Source: Laetiporus sulphureus 93-53 (lineage: Eukaryota; Basidiomycota; Agaricomycetes; Polyporales; Laetiporaceae). From it: a stretch of 64,000 nucleotides of DNA. The notes below the pieces were generated by a model that made no database searches, had not been told where the DNA came from, and was given only the letters and a program-made list of their open reading frames with translations. The position numbers were made by a program, and so were the translations under genes. Below, piece by piece: positions 29,036 to 40,200 of this stretch. The stretch lies in NCBI RefSeq assembly GCF_001632365.1, contig NW_024468520.1, positions 98,271-162,270 on the forward strand. The letters run 5' to 3'. Within the stretch, counting starts at the first letter, position 1, and each line of letters begins with the position of its first letter.

Positions 29036-29547
29036 TAGGATTTTGCGCCGTCGTTTGACGTCTAGTTGTCTTGATGGTGTCTGTTGAGCTGCATGTAGCG
29101 TAACTTATTGACCTAGATTTGCAATCGTCATACAGGGTATTATCTCGTGGCCGAACGGGGTTTTTCTCGACATAGATCGGGGGTACACAGTTATACGCGT
29201 TCACGGTACACATTGTGCTTTATAGCAGTACAGGTTAAGCGGATCGTGTAATGAGATTAGTAGTAGTATGTATGCGGATGAGTAGATTGCGAATAAATAC
29301 GGCGAGCCCTGTGTTGTGTCTAAGGAGGATGAGCAGGGACAATAAATATACGTACGCGAGAGCGCAACTCTAGACAATGCCGAACGATGGAATGAAAGAG
29401 AATAAGTTATGTGTAAAAATAAACTTGTGCAGGCGCGAAGCCCACTCTAATCCGCTCGAGTGCTGGACCCCTCCAAATGATGAACTTTGCAGTCAGCGCA
29501 GGCCCAAAGCGCGGATGTCGCTCGCCTCAGCGGGGCCAGCACTCCTT
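29036..29547. other. convergent 3' flanks, no gene
   Basis: Space between the eEF3 stop (plus) and the stop of the next minus-strand gene. It contains AT-rich stretches suited to 3' ends on both strands and no open frame of note. Confidence 0.5.
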
Positions 29548-30392
29548 CTAGCGGCCGCTCTTTCCAGCGGACGATTCTGCGGGCTCCTCTTCGTCCTCTT
29601 GGCTATCTTCATCCGGACCAGGCTGGGAACCCCGCTCGTGGACGCGAGCGTGTCGGCGCATGTTGCTCTGAACGCTAAACCTACGTCCGCAGCCCTCATA
29701 CGGGCACGCGAAAGCTAACATCGTGACGAAGACGACGACAAGTTCGGATCACTTATTACGGGAGAATAGTAGTCGGGGCGGATGCTTACGTTTCTCTCCG
29801 GTGTGGGTGTTGATATGTATCTGCAGCGTTTGAGCGAGTCAGACACCGATCATGTCCGGGGAAAAACGTCCTACCTTGAGACTACTGGGGCGTGTGAAGC
29901 CCTTCCCGCAGTAGCTGCATTCGTACTTGGAAACTCTATCGCCAGCAGGCAATTCACCGACGGTGCCCATGCTGCTGGAGCCAGCCATGGGGACGGACTG
30001 GTGGTACTGCTGAGACGCGCCATACGGGAACTTTCCGGTGGCTATGGTACTCTGGGGCGCGTACATTGGAGCAGACGCCTGTCCAGGCACGGGCTGCCTC
30101 TGGGTGGATTGTGGCGGCGGCACACTGTACGGATATGGCTGCTGTCCCGCGGGAGCATGCGGCGCGTGCTGAGCGTGGGCTCCCTGACCGGCAGGAGGGT
30201 GTTGGGCAGCGGACGAGTCGCGTCGCTGCTGGCCCCCCGGCACGCCTCGCGAAAGCTCCGCTGAAAAACAACGGCTCAGCTGCGGTGACTTTTTGGAGGT
30301 GGGAGCCACCTACAGCCGAAAAGCTCGCGGATCGGAGGCAGAGTAGGCCTCCGCTCGGGTTCTCTGGAGTCGGATGGTTTGCGAGATGACAT
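29548..30392 (-). CDS. C2H2 zinc-finger transcription factor (220 residues)
   Basis: Four exons (30314-30392, 29875-30260, 29790-29820, 29548-29714) close to 220 residues. The N-terminus has RPTLPPIRELF, a short conserved motif before a Gln/Pro/Ala-rich linker. Finger 1 (YECSYCGKGFTRPSSLK then IHINTH) is followed by the TGEKP linker and finger 2 (FACPYEGCGRRFSVQSNM then RRHARVH), so two tandem C2H2 fingers. The tail is acidic (DEDSQEDEEE), a likely activation or interaction segment. Two introns fall inside the finger pair. DNA binding and nuclear location follow from the family; target genes are unknown. It is tail-to-tail with eEF3. Confidence 0.92.
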
Positions 30393-31506
30393 GGCGATGG
30401 AGGAGTCAAGGTATGGAGAGTGGAGTGAGTTGGCGGGTCATGGAGGAAAGTTGGAGTATTTATCGGTGGAGAGAAACGCCTATGGCGCGCGCAGCGAACT
30501 GTCAAAGATAAATTCACGTCCTCAGGATGTGACAAATGCGGATGTGATGATCGAGCCGGGCACAGTAGGGATATCGCGGCACAGATTGAGCAACGAGCCC
30601 ACAGCACAAGCCAGCGTCGTCTCTGGGAACAACCAGCGCGGCCGTCAATACCGGGGCTGGCACCTCACGGCCGTGGGCCATATTGTCCATTCCCGCTTAG
30701 ATGCTGTCATCCGTCCATCGACGTGCATCGCTCCCAAGCGCGGTCCTTTGCCCGCCCTGTCAATCAACAGATGAGTGCTCCAGACCCGACAGCTTAACCG
30801 CCAGTGCTCCAAAGCAGTGTCGTCGCGCCTACCACTGCACGAATCAGCGCCCTCATTGGGATGCCAATAAAGTGCTAAACCGCAATGAGTATGATGCTGC
30901 TGTGATAGCATCAACAACGATCGCCCGTAACCGTGTGGCCGCGATGAGTCCGCACATCACCATCTATGACAGGCACTAATCATCGCACCAACTCTCTCTC
31001 ATTTGAAAGCAACCCGCCTGCACCCACATCCAATAATGGCCATGATCAACAAACGATGATCTGACCTCGGCAAACCTCGGTGTATCGCGAGATTGACGAG
31101 CGTTCGTCTCATCCCCACCCAGATGTCATGTTCTTTGATTGAGAGAGTCGCGGATCAGTAGCGATTTGATCGCAGAGCCATCTTGTCAATCCATTCGGGG
31201 TCTGCAACGCGCCGAGCACTCACGAATCGCGGAGCAATCCGGGGTACTCTCTCGAATTGAACATTGCTCAGCCATCTCACCAACACCTCCGCTAGGTACG
31301 GAAGGACACTCATCACTATCTGACCAGTATCAGCAAACTAGTGCATTTCCCCCGTGGCGAACTCTGGCTAGACGTACATAAAGCGCACAACGATCGTATT
31401 CCGCCCATTAGCGAGCGTGACCACCTGTGCCACGCTAAACATCATCATAACGGGCACAGATCACCTTGAACATGCGGCAACAAATCTCAAACAATCAATC
31501 GTATGG
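30393..31506. other. upstream region of the C2H2 gene, no gene seen
   Basis: 1.1 kb between two minus-strand genes. Only short frames are present and no repeat or RNA gene was noticed. Confidence 0.4.
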
Positions 31507-32174
31507 TCACGACGCCCCCGCCTTCTCCTGTTCTTCAGGGGTCTTTGTCTTCAATGATAGCGCATGCAGTCCCTGAGACAACTGTTCCGAGAGGGCTGCG
31601 TAGATCATGCGATGCCTCTGCATCGTCGTCTAGTGCCGCGCCGCGGCCCATGCAGCACATTAGTAAACGCTTATATCAGGAAACGCGCCGCAGCCCGCGA
31701 CTCACCTTGCCCCGGAACTCCTCTGAAACGACCTGGACGGAAAAGTCTGGATCCAGCACAGAGTCAAGTTAGCAAGCGTGAGTTTTCGGCCCAGATGAAC
31801 CGCGCAGTGCAGATTGCGCTTCAGAGATGCACGAGAATGACGTACGTGTTTCCCCGGTTGGGCCACCTTGAGCTCTCATGGCGGCATGATGGCGATGCTG
31901 CCATGAGTCATTGGTAATGCTCAGCTCAGACGGGCTGAGCAAGCAAGTGAGCTGCAAGCGAAAACAAAACGTCAACCGACGCGAAATTAATGCTGCGACC
32001 AGCGACACCGTCTCTGCACAGCACCAGCACACCTACCTTCTCCCGGATCGACCTCTCCACGGGACCTCCCCCGGGCGTGTCAGACGACGACGCCTGGGAG
32101 ACAGACACAGAGCTCGACATGGGCGCACGACAGTTGCGAACAATCGAGATGGGCCAGCTCCTGATGGCGAGCAT
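31507..32174 (-). CDS. BolA-like protein with probable mitochondrial presequence
   Basis: Four exons (32037-32174, 31846-31951, 31706-31746, 31507-31629) close to 135 residues. The first 18 residues (MLAIRSWPISIVRNCRAP) contain Arg but no acid, as in a mitochondrial targeting peptide. A second in-frame ATG follows at once and could give a cytosolic form. The BolA fold is clear: VERSIREKLTCLL, then NDSWQHRHH, then HFSVQVVSEEFRGK, the helix RHRMIYAALSEQL and the end motif GLHALSLKTKTPEE. Mitochondrial BolA proteins work with monothiol glutaredoxins in Fe-S cluster delivery. The conserved His in RHRMIY and the HRHH loop fit cluster or glutaredoxin binding. Whether it is Bol1 or Bol3 cannot be settled here. 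Confidence 0.93.
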
Positions 32175-32962
32175 TGACACGCTTTGCCGAGGGCTAACAC
32201 GTGTTGTATTGCGTTCCGAGGCGTGCAGTGCGAGCTCTGCTCGTCGCCGGTCGTTCGTCGTCTCGGGCAGAGAGGAGCTACCGGCAACGCCCGGTATTTC
32301 GCACAAGTTTAGCGCTCGGCGCTCAGCTCATGTGCATGGGTAAGCTCGCGACCGTTTCGACTTTTGCTGTACATTCCGCTACTTGCTGCACAGCTCGTTC
32401 GGACCACCAAGTGGGTTCATGGGAGCAGAGCTGTGCGGAAGAGACATAATTACAGCGGTGCGAGGAAGTGCCCGCGTACCACGGCAACAACTATCCACGG
32501 TTACGCGCTATATGCGGCCTATGCCCGTCGTTTCTGAATCACGCCTCCTCGTCGCTCGCTGCGCAGCACCAACTCACTCTTAGGCTCAGATTGCAGTGAA
32601 GAGACACCTCAGATACATTAGTTGCCCACTTCCACATACGGCTAGAGTGGTTGATACATTTTCAATTGTGTTTCAGTTCGTGCTGTTTGAAACCTGTAGG
32701 AAGTCTGGACTCATCGATAGGTTGGACGCATCTCGCTTCGGCGATGCGCGCAACGAAGTGTCCTCTGCTCGGATACAGATGCGTAAGCTGCAATGGCTAA
32801 GTGTGCGACATTTTTGAGGTTCAAAGGAAGTCGATCAGTCATCCTTGACACGGTTATTCGTTCAGCCGATCAGTACTAGTACTTACTGATGGTGGCCGTG
32901 CCCTAATCACATCTTGCATCCCTCCCACCATCTCCCATCTGCCTCATCCGTGATTTTCAAAC
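32175..32962. promoter_or_regulatory. divergent promoter region (BolA / Clr2-like gene)
   Basis: About 790 bases between divergent start codons at 32174 (minus) and 32963 (plus). No long open frame and no assignable element. Confidence 0.4.
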
Positions 32963-33779
32963 ATGTCAGGCTCCTGGCTCATCGTAAAGACGCCCTACTA
33001 CTCCGCCTATCAGTATTCGGGCGGAGCAGTCGGCGTCGTGCTCGAACCTAGGGCGACCGATGCCGATCCCCACAACATACCGCCCCAAACCACGCGCGAG
33101 CCCGACGCAGAAGGAAAGGTGTGGTATTACGAACGTGAGAACGAGGAGAACGATAAGGACTGGAGGAAGAAGCTCGGCGAGGTGATTGCGAGACAGGTGG
33201 TAGAGCAGGATGTGAAGCGACAAAGGGATCAATGTGCGTCGTCTTCACATTTCTGAAGTTTGACGGGATTAGTGACGCGTCGGTTTCGACAGGGAGTGGT
33301 AATCCAAAAACCTCTATCCTGTTCGAATTTCCTGTTGGGTATACCCTCTGGGTTCATTACACGCAAGATCGACATGTCCCCAGGCACGACACGTACTTGT
33401 ACGGTCCGTAGTCTCGCTTCTATGTGTCTCGCCTCGATCCTCATCTTTATCTCCCTCTCACGCAGGTTCTCGTACCGTAAACAACTTCCGCTCGCCCGCC
33501 GAGTTCGCCGAGCACCTCATCTGGCTCATGAACGGGAGTGCGGTCGACCGGGACGGCAATACGCTCTGTCGATGCGTATACTGCTGTCCGGGTCGCACGC
33601 AAGAAGAGATCTCTGCGGAGCTCGGGGTGAGGCGCCCGTCAGATAAGAAGGAGAAGAGGAGATCTGGGCAGGAGGAAGGGAGTGGGAGTCGGCCGGCTGG
33701 GAGGCGCCGGAAGAGCACGGTGGTGACGACGATTCCGGCGAAGGATTATACCAAGCTTAATACCAATCCTTCGACCTGA
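32963..33779 (+). CDS. Clr2 N-terminal-domain-like protein
   Basis: Three exons (32963-33233, 33293-33403, 33466-33779) close to 231 residues. The order resembles the cryptic loci regulator 2 N-terminal domain seen in many basidiomycete proteins: a WRKKLGEVIARQ helix, then FEFPVGYTLWVHY, then YLYG, then FRSPAEFAEHLIWLM, then a Cys cluster (CRCVYCC) that could bind metal. The C-terminal 60 residues are basic and low complexity (DKKEKRRSG, GRRRKSTV), suggesting nucleic-acid contact or nuclear import. Schizosaccharomyces Clr2 belongs to the SHREC silencing complex; this protein lacks room for the rest of Clr2, so the same function is only a possibility. Clr2 assignment is from motif recall. Confidence 0.65.
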
Positions 33780-34186
33780 AACAGTTGAGCACTCGGTGCG
33801 CGTTTCCGTCGAGGCTGTCGACGTTGTTGTTTTCGCGATTATGAACGTCCATGTTACTTCCACTGTAACCATAGCTCGTGGGTTGACTTTTCCCTTTGCT
33901 CCGTCTCGTTGAATGACCGTATAGTTCCGATAGTTGTATTTATCTAGCCTTTGACTGTGTGCGATACTATGTTATACATTATAACTTATATGTGATCGTG
34001 ACCGAGCCGCGAATACGAATAGAGTGACCGCACTGTACCTTTGTCTTTGTGCGATTGTGACGCACCGCACGTGCTGTGTGACCGATCGTGTCTTCAGCGT
34101 ACCTCCCGCACTGCTTGTGGCCACACTGGTCTTCTCATTCGACGTCCAACTGCCGTGTGCCTATATCTCATCCAGCTGTGCAAAAC
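33780..34186. other. short intergenic region
   Basis: About 400 bases between two plus-strand genes. It is AT-rich near 33900-34000, consistent with a 3' end followed by a promoter. No gene was seen. Confidence 0.4.
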
Positions 34187-35801
34187 ATGGCCGCCGAAAA
34201 CACATCTCTCGACTGTGACGACGTCGAGCGGGATATGCCCGTTCACCAACGAGGCCTGGTCGACACATGCTTCGAGGAAGGGCAATACGAGGCAGGGATC
34301 GCCGTGTTAGAGCAACTGCGGTCTCCGAAGTACAGGCCATCTGGGCAAGTCGGCAGCTCGTCAGACATATGCCTCTCTCGTGTAACTGACCACCAATACT
34401 CAGACCGCATGTCCGTCAACTCGTGTACATAGCATTGCGCCCTCCCCCGCCCGCAGAAGACCCAAACACCGCATCGCACCCCAAATTGGAGTCCGGCCAG
34501 CCGAGCAGGATGCACGCCTCCCTCGCGCCTTCCCCGGCTGCGAGCGATGCCGCGCTCAGGCTCCTTCATGCGTTCGCGGGCACGAATACGCCCGCCGCCC
34601 TGTTACATGCTTTTCCGCAGTACGAGACGATCGACCGTGCAGGGAAAGGTGCGAGCAGGGGTCAAGGGGAAGAGGATGACTCATTCATCGCGAGGGAGTC
34701 TATTCGCATTCGGAACGCCAGAGACTGCTGGGCTGTCCTTCACGAGGGCTTCCTTCAGCGTAAGGACGATGCGGCCGCCATACCAAGAACAAACCCAGGC
34801 AGCCTTGCATCGAGCAGGCGGAAAGCGGACAGAGGATCGTCGGACGCGGACGCGTCGCTGCCCAGTCCGGTCGACCAGCATGCATGGGGCGTGCTCGACT
34901 GGCTCCTGAGTCTATTCGAGAAGGACGAGATGTTAGCCGAGCAGAGTGGCCAACGTGCGCACGCTTCATGACAGGGCGAGCACAACGCTGATCATACGGC
35001 GTGACAGCTTCACATTCTCCCTTACTCCTCTCGCAAATACCCTTACCGCGCGCGGGCAACGCAAGGTGGGACATCGCCGCGCCACTCGACGTCGTCTTTC
35101 ACTGTCTCCATCAGACAGATTCAAAACGCAAGCGGATGGGCAGCCGGCTCTTCACCTTGGTGCGCTCTCCACACACACCCAGTCCACATACACTGACGCT
35201 GACGATGGCACAGCTGATCCACCTCGCGTCGACGACGCTGATCGACCTTCCCATGTTCCTTAACGCAGCCAGCAGCCGCGTCTTCGCGCTGCCCGCAAAG
35301 GACCTTGCCTCTCTGCTCGCCGCACTGCCCGTAACCATGCCCGTGCTGCAGTTCAGGCTCGTGCTATGCAAAAGCTACCTGACAGAGACGCGCAGCAGCG
35401 CTGTCCCGCAAACGAGAGCACAGCCGCGCCGCAAGCAGGCCGAGGTATATGGCAACGACGCACCGCCGCCGAAAGACGCAGCCTCGAACACGATCCTGCG
35501 CAAGTTCCCTCCAATCTCGTCTGCCGAGATCTTGCGTCTCGTCGAAAGTCGCTCCCATTCAGACGCATCAGACAGGGACATGTCTCTTCAAGTCAAACTC
35601 GAGCTGGCTCGTTCATTTTGGCTACTGCAAAAGCAGATTGCCGTGGATGCAAGAGACACAGAGTGGCCGGATGTCCTGCGCAGCGGGCGGCTCAAGGAAG
35701 CGTTCCAAAGTGCTTTCGTGGACACGAGCGAGAACGTGAAGAAGGAGGGAGAAGGCCTGCGGAATGTGGATCGGCTGCTCACGATGATTTGCGCTGGGTG
35801 A
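34187..35801 (+). CDS. conserved-looking protein of unknown function (482 residues)
   Basis: Four exons (34187-34344, 34404-34954, 35008-35159, 35214-35801) close to 482 residues with strong GC3, so it is a real gene. I do not recognise the family. The N-terminus is acidic and helical (TCFEEGQYEAGIAVLEQL). The middle has a low-complexity patch (about 220-245). The C-terminal half is Leu/Ala-rich with repeated amphipathic helices (LASLLAALPVTMPVLQFRL, SLQVKLELARSFWLLQKQ), as in helical-repeat scaffolds. No signal peptide and no membrane segment. Intron 1 begins GCAAGT and ends CAG, so it is a GC-AG intron; no GT donor keeps the frame. Confidence 0.8.
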
Positions 35802-36094
35802 CGCTCGTTCTCCCGCGGTTGCGCTTGATGAGCCCCGCTCCACCTCTCACAGCCAACAGCGGAATCGAGCTCAACTCTTTTGCGCGACAGCACCTTTTGG
35901 TGCTGTGCACCACCTCCTGCACGTCTATCTCACGGTTGCCTGGGAGGACGATAATCAATCGTGACACGAATCTCGGTCGAATGAATTCGGCTGACACTCA
36001 TGCGGATCTACTCGCCGCTGTGCACGCTCATAGATGTGACATAGATTGTAGTCAGTGTTGTACAAGTCATATTGACCCGTGATAGATTGTTCCG
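35802..36094. other. convergent 3' flanks
   Basis: About 290 bases between the stop of the unknown-function gene (plus) and the stop of the CREG-like gene (minus). Nothing else was seen. Confidence 0.5.
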
Positions 36095-37036
36095 CTACCA
36101 CTCCCTGAGATGCTCCTGAGAATCCATGATGACCTCTGCCCATTCTTCGTCAGTGGCGGACGGGCTAGCCGACTGATACAAAGCCAAAGGTACGTAGCCA
36201 ATGTAATGCTGACTGCCGAATCCTCCGACGTAGTAGATGGTCTGCGAAACATAGCGTTGAGTGACGAACGAGAACATGACGCAATCTCACACGTACATGC
36301 GGGTCGAATCTCGCCCAGTACGCCTGAAACAACCACTCAGCCTTTCATTCGCGCAGTCTTTAACTTTAATGCACTCACAATGTGAGGTTCTTTCGGGCCC
36401 GGGAGCCAGCGGCGTGCGTCAGGATGCTTGGCCAGATAGCAAGACTGGATCGCATCGAGGTCAGGGGCCGTGTTGATGTCCTTGAAGATGGTCACATTGC
36501 CGACCAGGGCAACCCGGGCACGGCTGGCATCTGGATGCTCCCCTGTGACAGAGATGGACGCTGAGCGGTGGGGCGATGCCATTATATTCTGGCTATGCCG
36601 GGAGATCGGCATGAACAGCAGTGTCAAGGAGCCATTGTTGTGGCAACTGCGAGCATAGCGATCGGATGAATGCATCTACAGTGTCAGGATTGTGAGATCA
36701 AACCTGGCATAATATTCCTGTAAGGAGAAAGGCTCCCCTGGAGATTATTACGTCCTTCAGCCAGAAAGTAAAGTGTACTGCTAACTACGGACCTGCTAGC
36801 GCTGCATGTTCGGCTGGGTAGACAGTAGCCATCGTTCCTATGCTAGTTGCAGACAAGTCGACCAATCGCCTAGCAAAAATAGCTGATACAGCCATGATAG
36901 ATGAGTACACAGGCCCATCGCAGTATAATTATGCTGTCAGGTCCACACCTGCATCTTCGACTGTCTCCCTAGCAATTGACACGAGAACGCCCTGGAATAC
37001 CAGTGACGCAGCTGCAGCAATCCGCAGGAGCATCAT
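36095..37036 (-). CDS. secreted CREG-like protein (FMN-binding split-barrel fold)
   Basis: Six exons (36949-37036, 36793-36882, 36704-36737, 36379-36646, 36297-36323, 36095-36241) close to 217 residues. The N-terminal MMLLRIAAAASLVFQGVLVS is a good signal peptide. The order then follows the CREG / pyridoxamine-phosphate-oxidase-like family: ARRLVDLSATSIGTMATV, GEPFSLQEYYAS, NGSLTLLFMPISRHSQNI, RVALVGNVTIF, then CYLAKHPDARRWLPGP, YWARFDPH and IYYVGGFG. CREG proteins share the FMN-binding fold but often do not bind flavin; animal members are secreted glycoproteins. Enzymatic activity is therefore not claimed. Exon 5 is only 27 nt. It is tandem with the ligase gene, about 200 bases away. Confidence 0.9.
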
Positions 37037-37238
37037 CAAGTCCGCAGGAGCAGAAGAGCAGCTGAGGCACGACGCGTTGTGCACGCGGCACCTGACCCAA
37101 GAAGACCGGAACCGCTGATCCAGTGATCGGTTCGAACTGGAAGACAACCGGCCGAATGAGGCAACCGTTCATGTTCACGCGTAGGATCGTCCAAGTCCCT
37201 TGACGATTGTAAACGAATACAATTTCATGAAGTTGCGC

Positions 37239-40200
37239 TCATAATGTTTCATCTCCACTCTTCTCTACAGATGACTCTTCGCTCACATCCACCAACTCCC
37301 CATCATCTGCACCCGCTTGATCTTTACCCGTAGCCTGCTGCCTACGATACATGTCTGCCAAAAAGCCTGGAGTGCTCGCGTCTTCGAGGCCCTTGTCTTC
37401 TCTGATCCTCATGAACCGGGGGAACCTGACACTGAGCCCTCGCTTCGGGTTTACCAATCCCAGCGCAGCTACAGACACGGGGCTTACGGTGACGCTGTAC
37501 AGTTGTTAGGAGAATGACGCAACCGCGACGCCGATCAAAACGCACTCAGCTCCGCGTATCTCCCAAACTTCCTGCGGCTTGAAGAACACTTCTGGTCTCA
37601 GGCCTACACGCATGATGTCAGCGCGCCTTCGGTTAACCGCGAACATGACGCTCTACCTCCGGTCTCGCACTCTGGTTCCCACAATGGCTCTGGAGAACAA
37701 GTATCAGAATTCTCCGGGTAGCGCTCTGACAAACTCTGTAGTTTGACGTGAGCCGCGGTATCAAGAGGAAACGGACTTCTTGATTTCACCTTATAGAACA
37801 CATCGGTAAAGCCTGACCAATCAAAGGCCAGTCAGTGATGTACCGCGAAGGGTGTTACCTGGATTCAATGACTCGCCTGACATGCATTTGCAGACAGCTA
37901 CCAGCTTGCCGGCATCAGGATCCCACACGGCAAGCAATATTGGGCTCCACCACTGCGCCTTCCGGCCGTTGCCATGCCAGGCACCGATAGGTACGAGATC
38001 GAGACTATCTCCAAGGCCAGTGACATAGTCCTTCTTGAGCTTCAACCACGCTGATGTGCGCTTATCTAAAGGCGAGCACCGGCCCTCAGTAAGCCGTACA
38101 TAGACGCGAAGGACTTGAAAATATACCCGGCTCATACGTAGCGGGCAACGGCTTACGCCGTGTTTTCTCCTTCTGGCTCACTTCCTCCAGGATATCGCCG
38201 CTATCGAGCAGCTATGTATTACGGTAGGAGAGGGCCCATAGCAACGCGACGTGATGATGAACTTACCTTAATCATGAGCCCCTCGCAAGGGCTATTCAAT
38301 GCAACCTGCCAAAATGCCTCCAAAGCTTCTCTGCCACCTTCGCTCTCACAGCTCTGTACATGGCTGAATCGGGCAGCATCCTTCCGGTCGGAGGTAAACG
38401 GTGAAATATTCGACCTCAGTAGCATTCTGCGTTCTCGAAAGGGTCTTTCTAGTAGAACCTGTAGTTCAATTAGTCTCAGAAGTCCCCGGAGGCCAGAAGC
38501 TCGAGCCACTTCCCTGTCCGTTAAGGTACATGACATCGAATGCGAAGACGCAAACGGTAACCTTAACATCATCAAGTTTAACTCCTTTGCGTGCACGATT
38601 CGAGAGTTCCTGGAATGATTTGATGCCTCCATCGCTCGGGTTGATAGCCACGATCTCTGAGTCGATAATAAAGGATTCCATCTGAGACGATGCTTGATAC
38701 ATATCGTGGATGAGAGAAACGACATCTGGATACTGCAATTACCGTGAGCTGCGTGCACTGCACGCTGTATTTGCACACGTACCTTGTCTGTCATGTCCTC
38801 CAAATGGCGCGAGAAAATTTGGACAGAAATATTCGTACCATCACGCCTTGAGGCATGTATTTGGGCACGTTGTCCATCATATTTGAATTCTGCACTGAAC
38901 GGAAGCAGACCAAGCCTGTCATATATCTCATCAAGAGACCGAGTAGGTGACCCCAGTGTGGGCAGGAGTGGGACGCCTGTTAGCGACCGGTCAGCCCATG
39001 ATAGACCGCACGCGCTCTATTCAATTTCTTACCCACAGTGAGCGGCAGACGGTCGCGCAAGCCGTCCAGCCCAACTTCGAGGAGCGCCTGCACGATGTGA
39101 TCGTAGTTAGGATGCTGGACGTATATCCTCTTCAGCAGCGCCTCGGCGCTGGCGAAAATAGAGTTGATGCTATCCCTTGCTGGGTTGGCAGCCTTTTTCT
39201 TCGTATCAGGAGCTAACGGTTTGACTTGCGCTAGTAGCTCTGGGGTTACATAATAAGGGGAGTCCGGAGGAATGGATGAAATAAGACTGTGTGGCGGAGT
39301 GAGAGCCATCGCGCGGCTTAGGGCAGTCAATAGAGAATTGCGTACGGCACCAACCCGCAAGTTTTGACATAGTGTGCGGACGAGGAACCGGGTCTCCTCT
39401 CCTCTGGCAGCGACAAGCAGTTTCTCTACGATTCTCTGCTTCTGACTGGTAGCTCCCTGCCCTTTTGTGTGGGCAATCTTCAGCAGAGATTCATAGACTC
39501 CCGTTATAAGTAGCGGAGGGTGCGGGACCAACGTGCGGACGTTGGACTTGGCCTCGAATGCCACATCACCTTACGGAAGGGCATGAGCTTCATGACTCAC
39601 GGTGCAAATGCAGAAATATTACCCGGATCTCCTGTTTTGTTATACAGTCGTCGTAAAGCCACGGGTGTCAGACCTGAAACATGCTGAATTGCTTTCGTGA
39701 TGATGGATGGCCCTAATCCTAATTCGATGGGCGAATACGGTGGTGATAGGGAATTCGAAAGGAGGTACAGTGCTGGCAGAAGAGATGGCGGATGCTGTTT
39801 CGTAATGATCCGCAGGGAATTCGTCAAAGTGTTCGAAATGGCAATACGAGAGCGGGTTCCAGAAACGGTTGCGAGAGTATGTGCGAGGAATGAGTAAGCG
39901 ACCGGAGTCGTTACAGGCCAGATGTCAGGAACGGCGAATGATGCGGGATCGACCGAAAGAGAGCCGTAACTTGTCTCTGGAATCGAAGCAGTTACAGAGC
40001 CAGCCAAGGAGAATGGGACGGGAGCTTCAGACGGACCAGAGGATGGGCCTGCATGAGCTTCAATATCTCTTGGAAGTTCAGACGAGCTGCGAGTACGCTG
40101 CGGTAGTCTGGGAGACGCAGCTGGCGCACGGATATTTGTTTCATTCTCAAACGAGTCGACATCGATAATTTCAACAGAATTTGTGGAAATCGCCGTCGAC

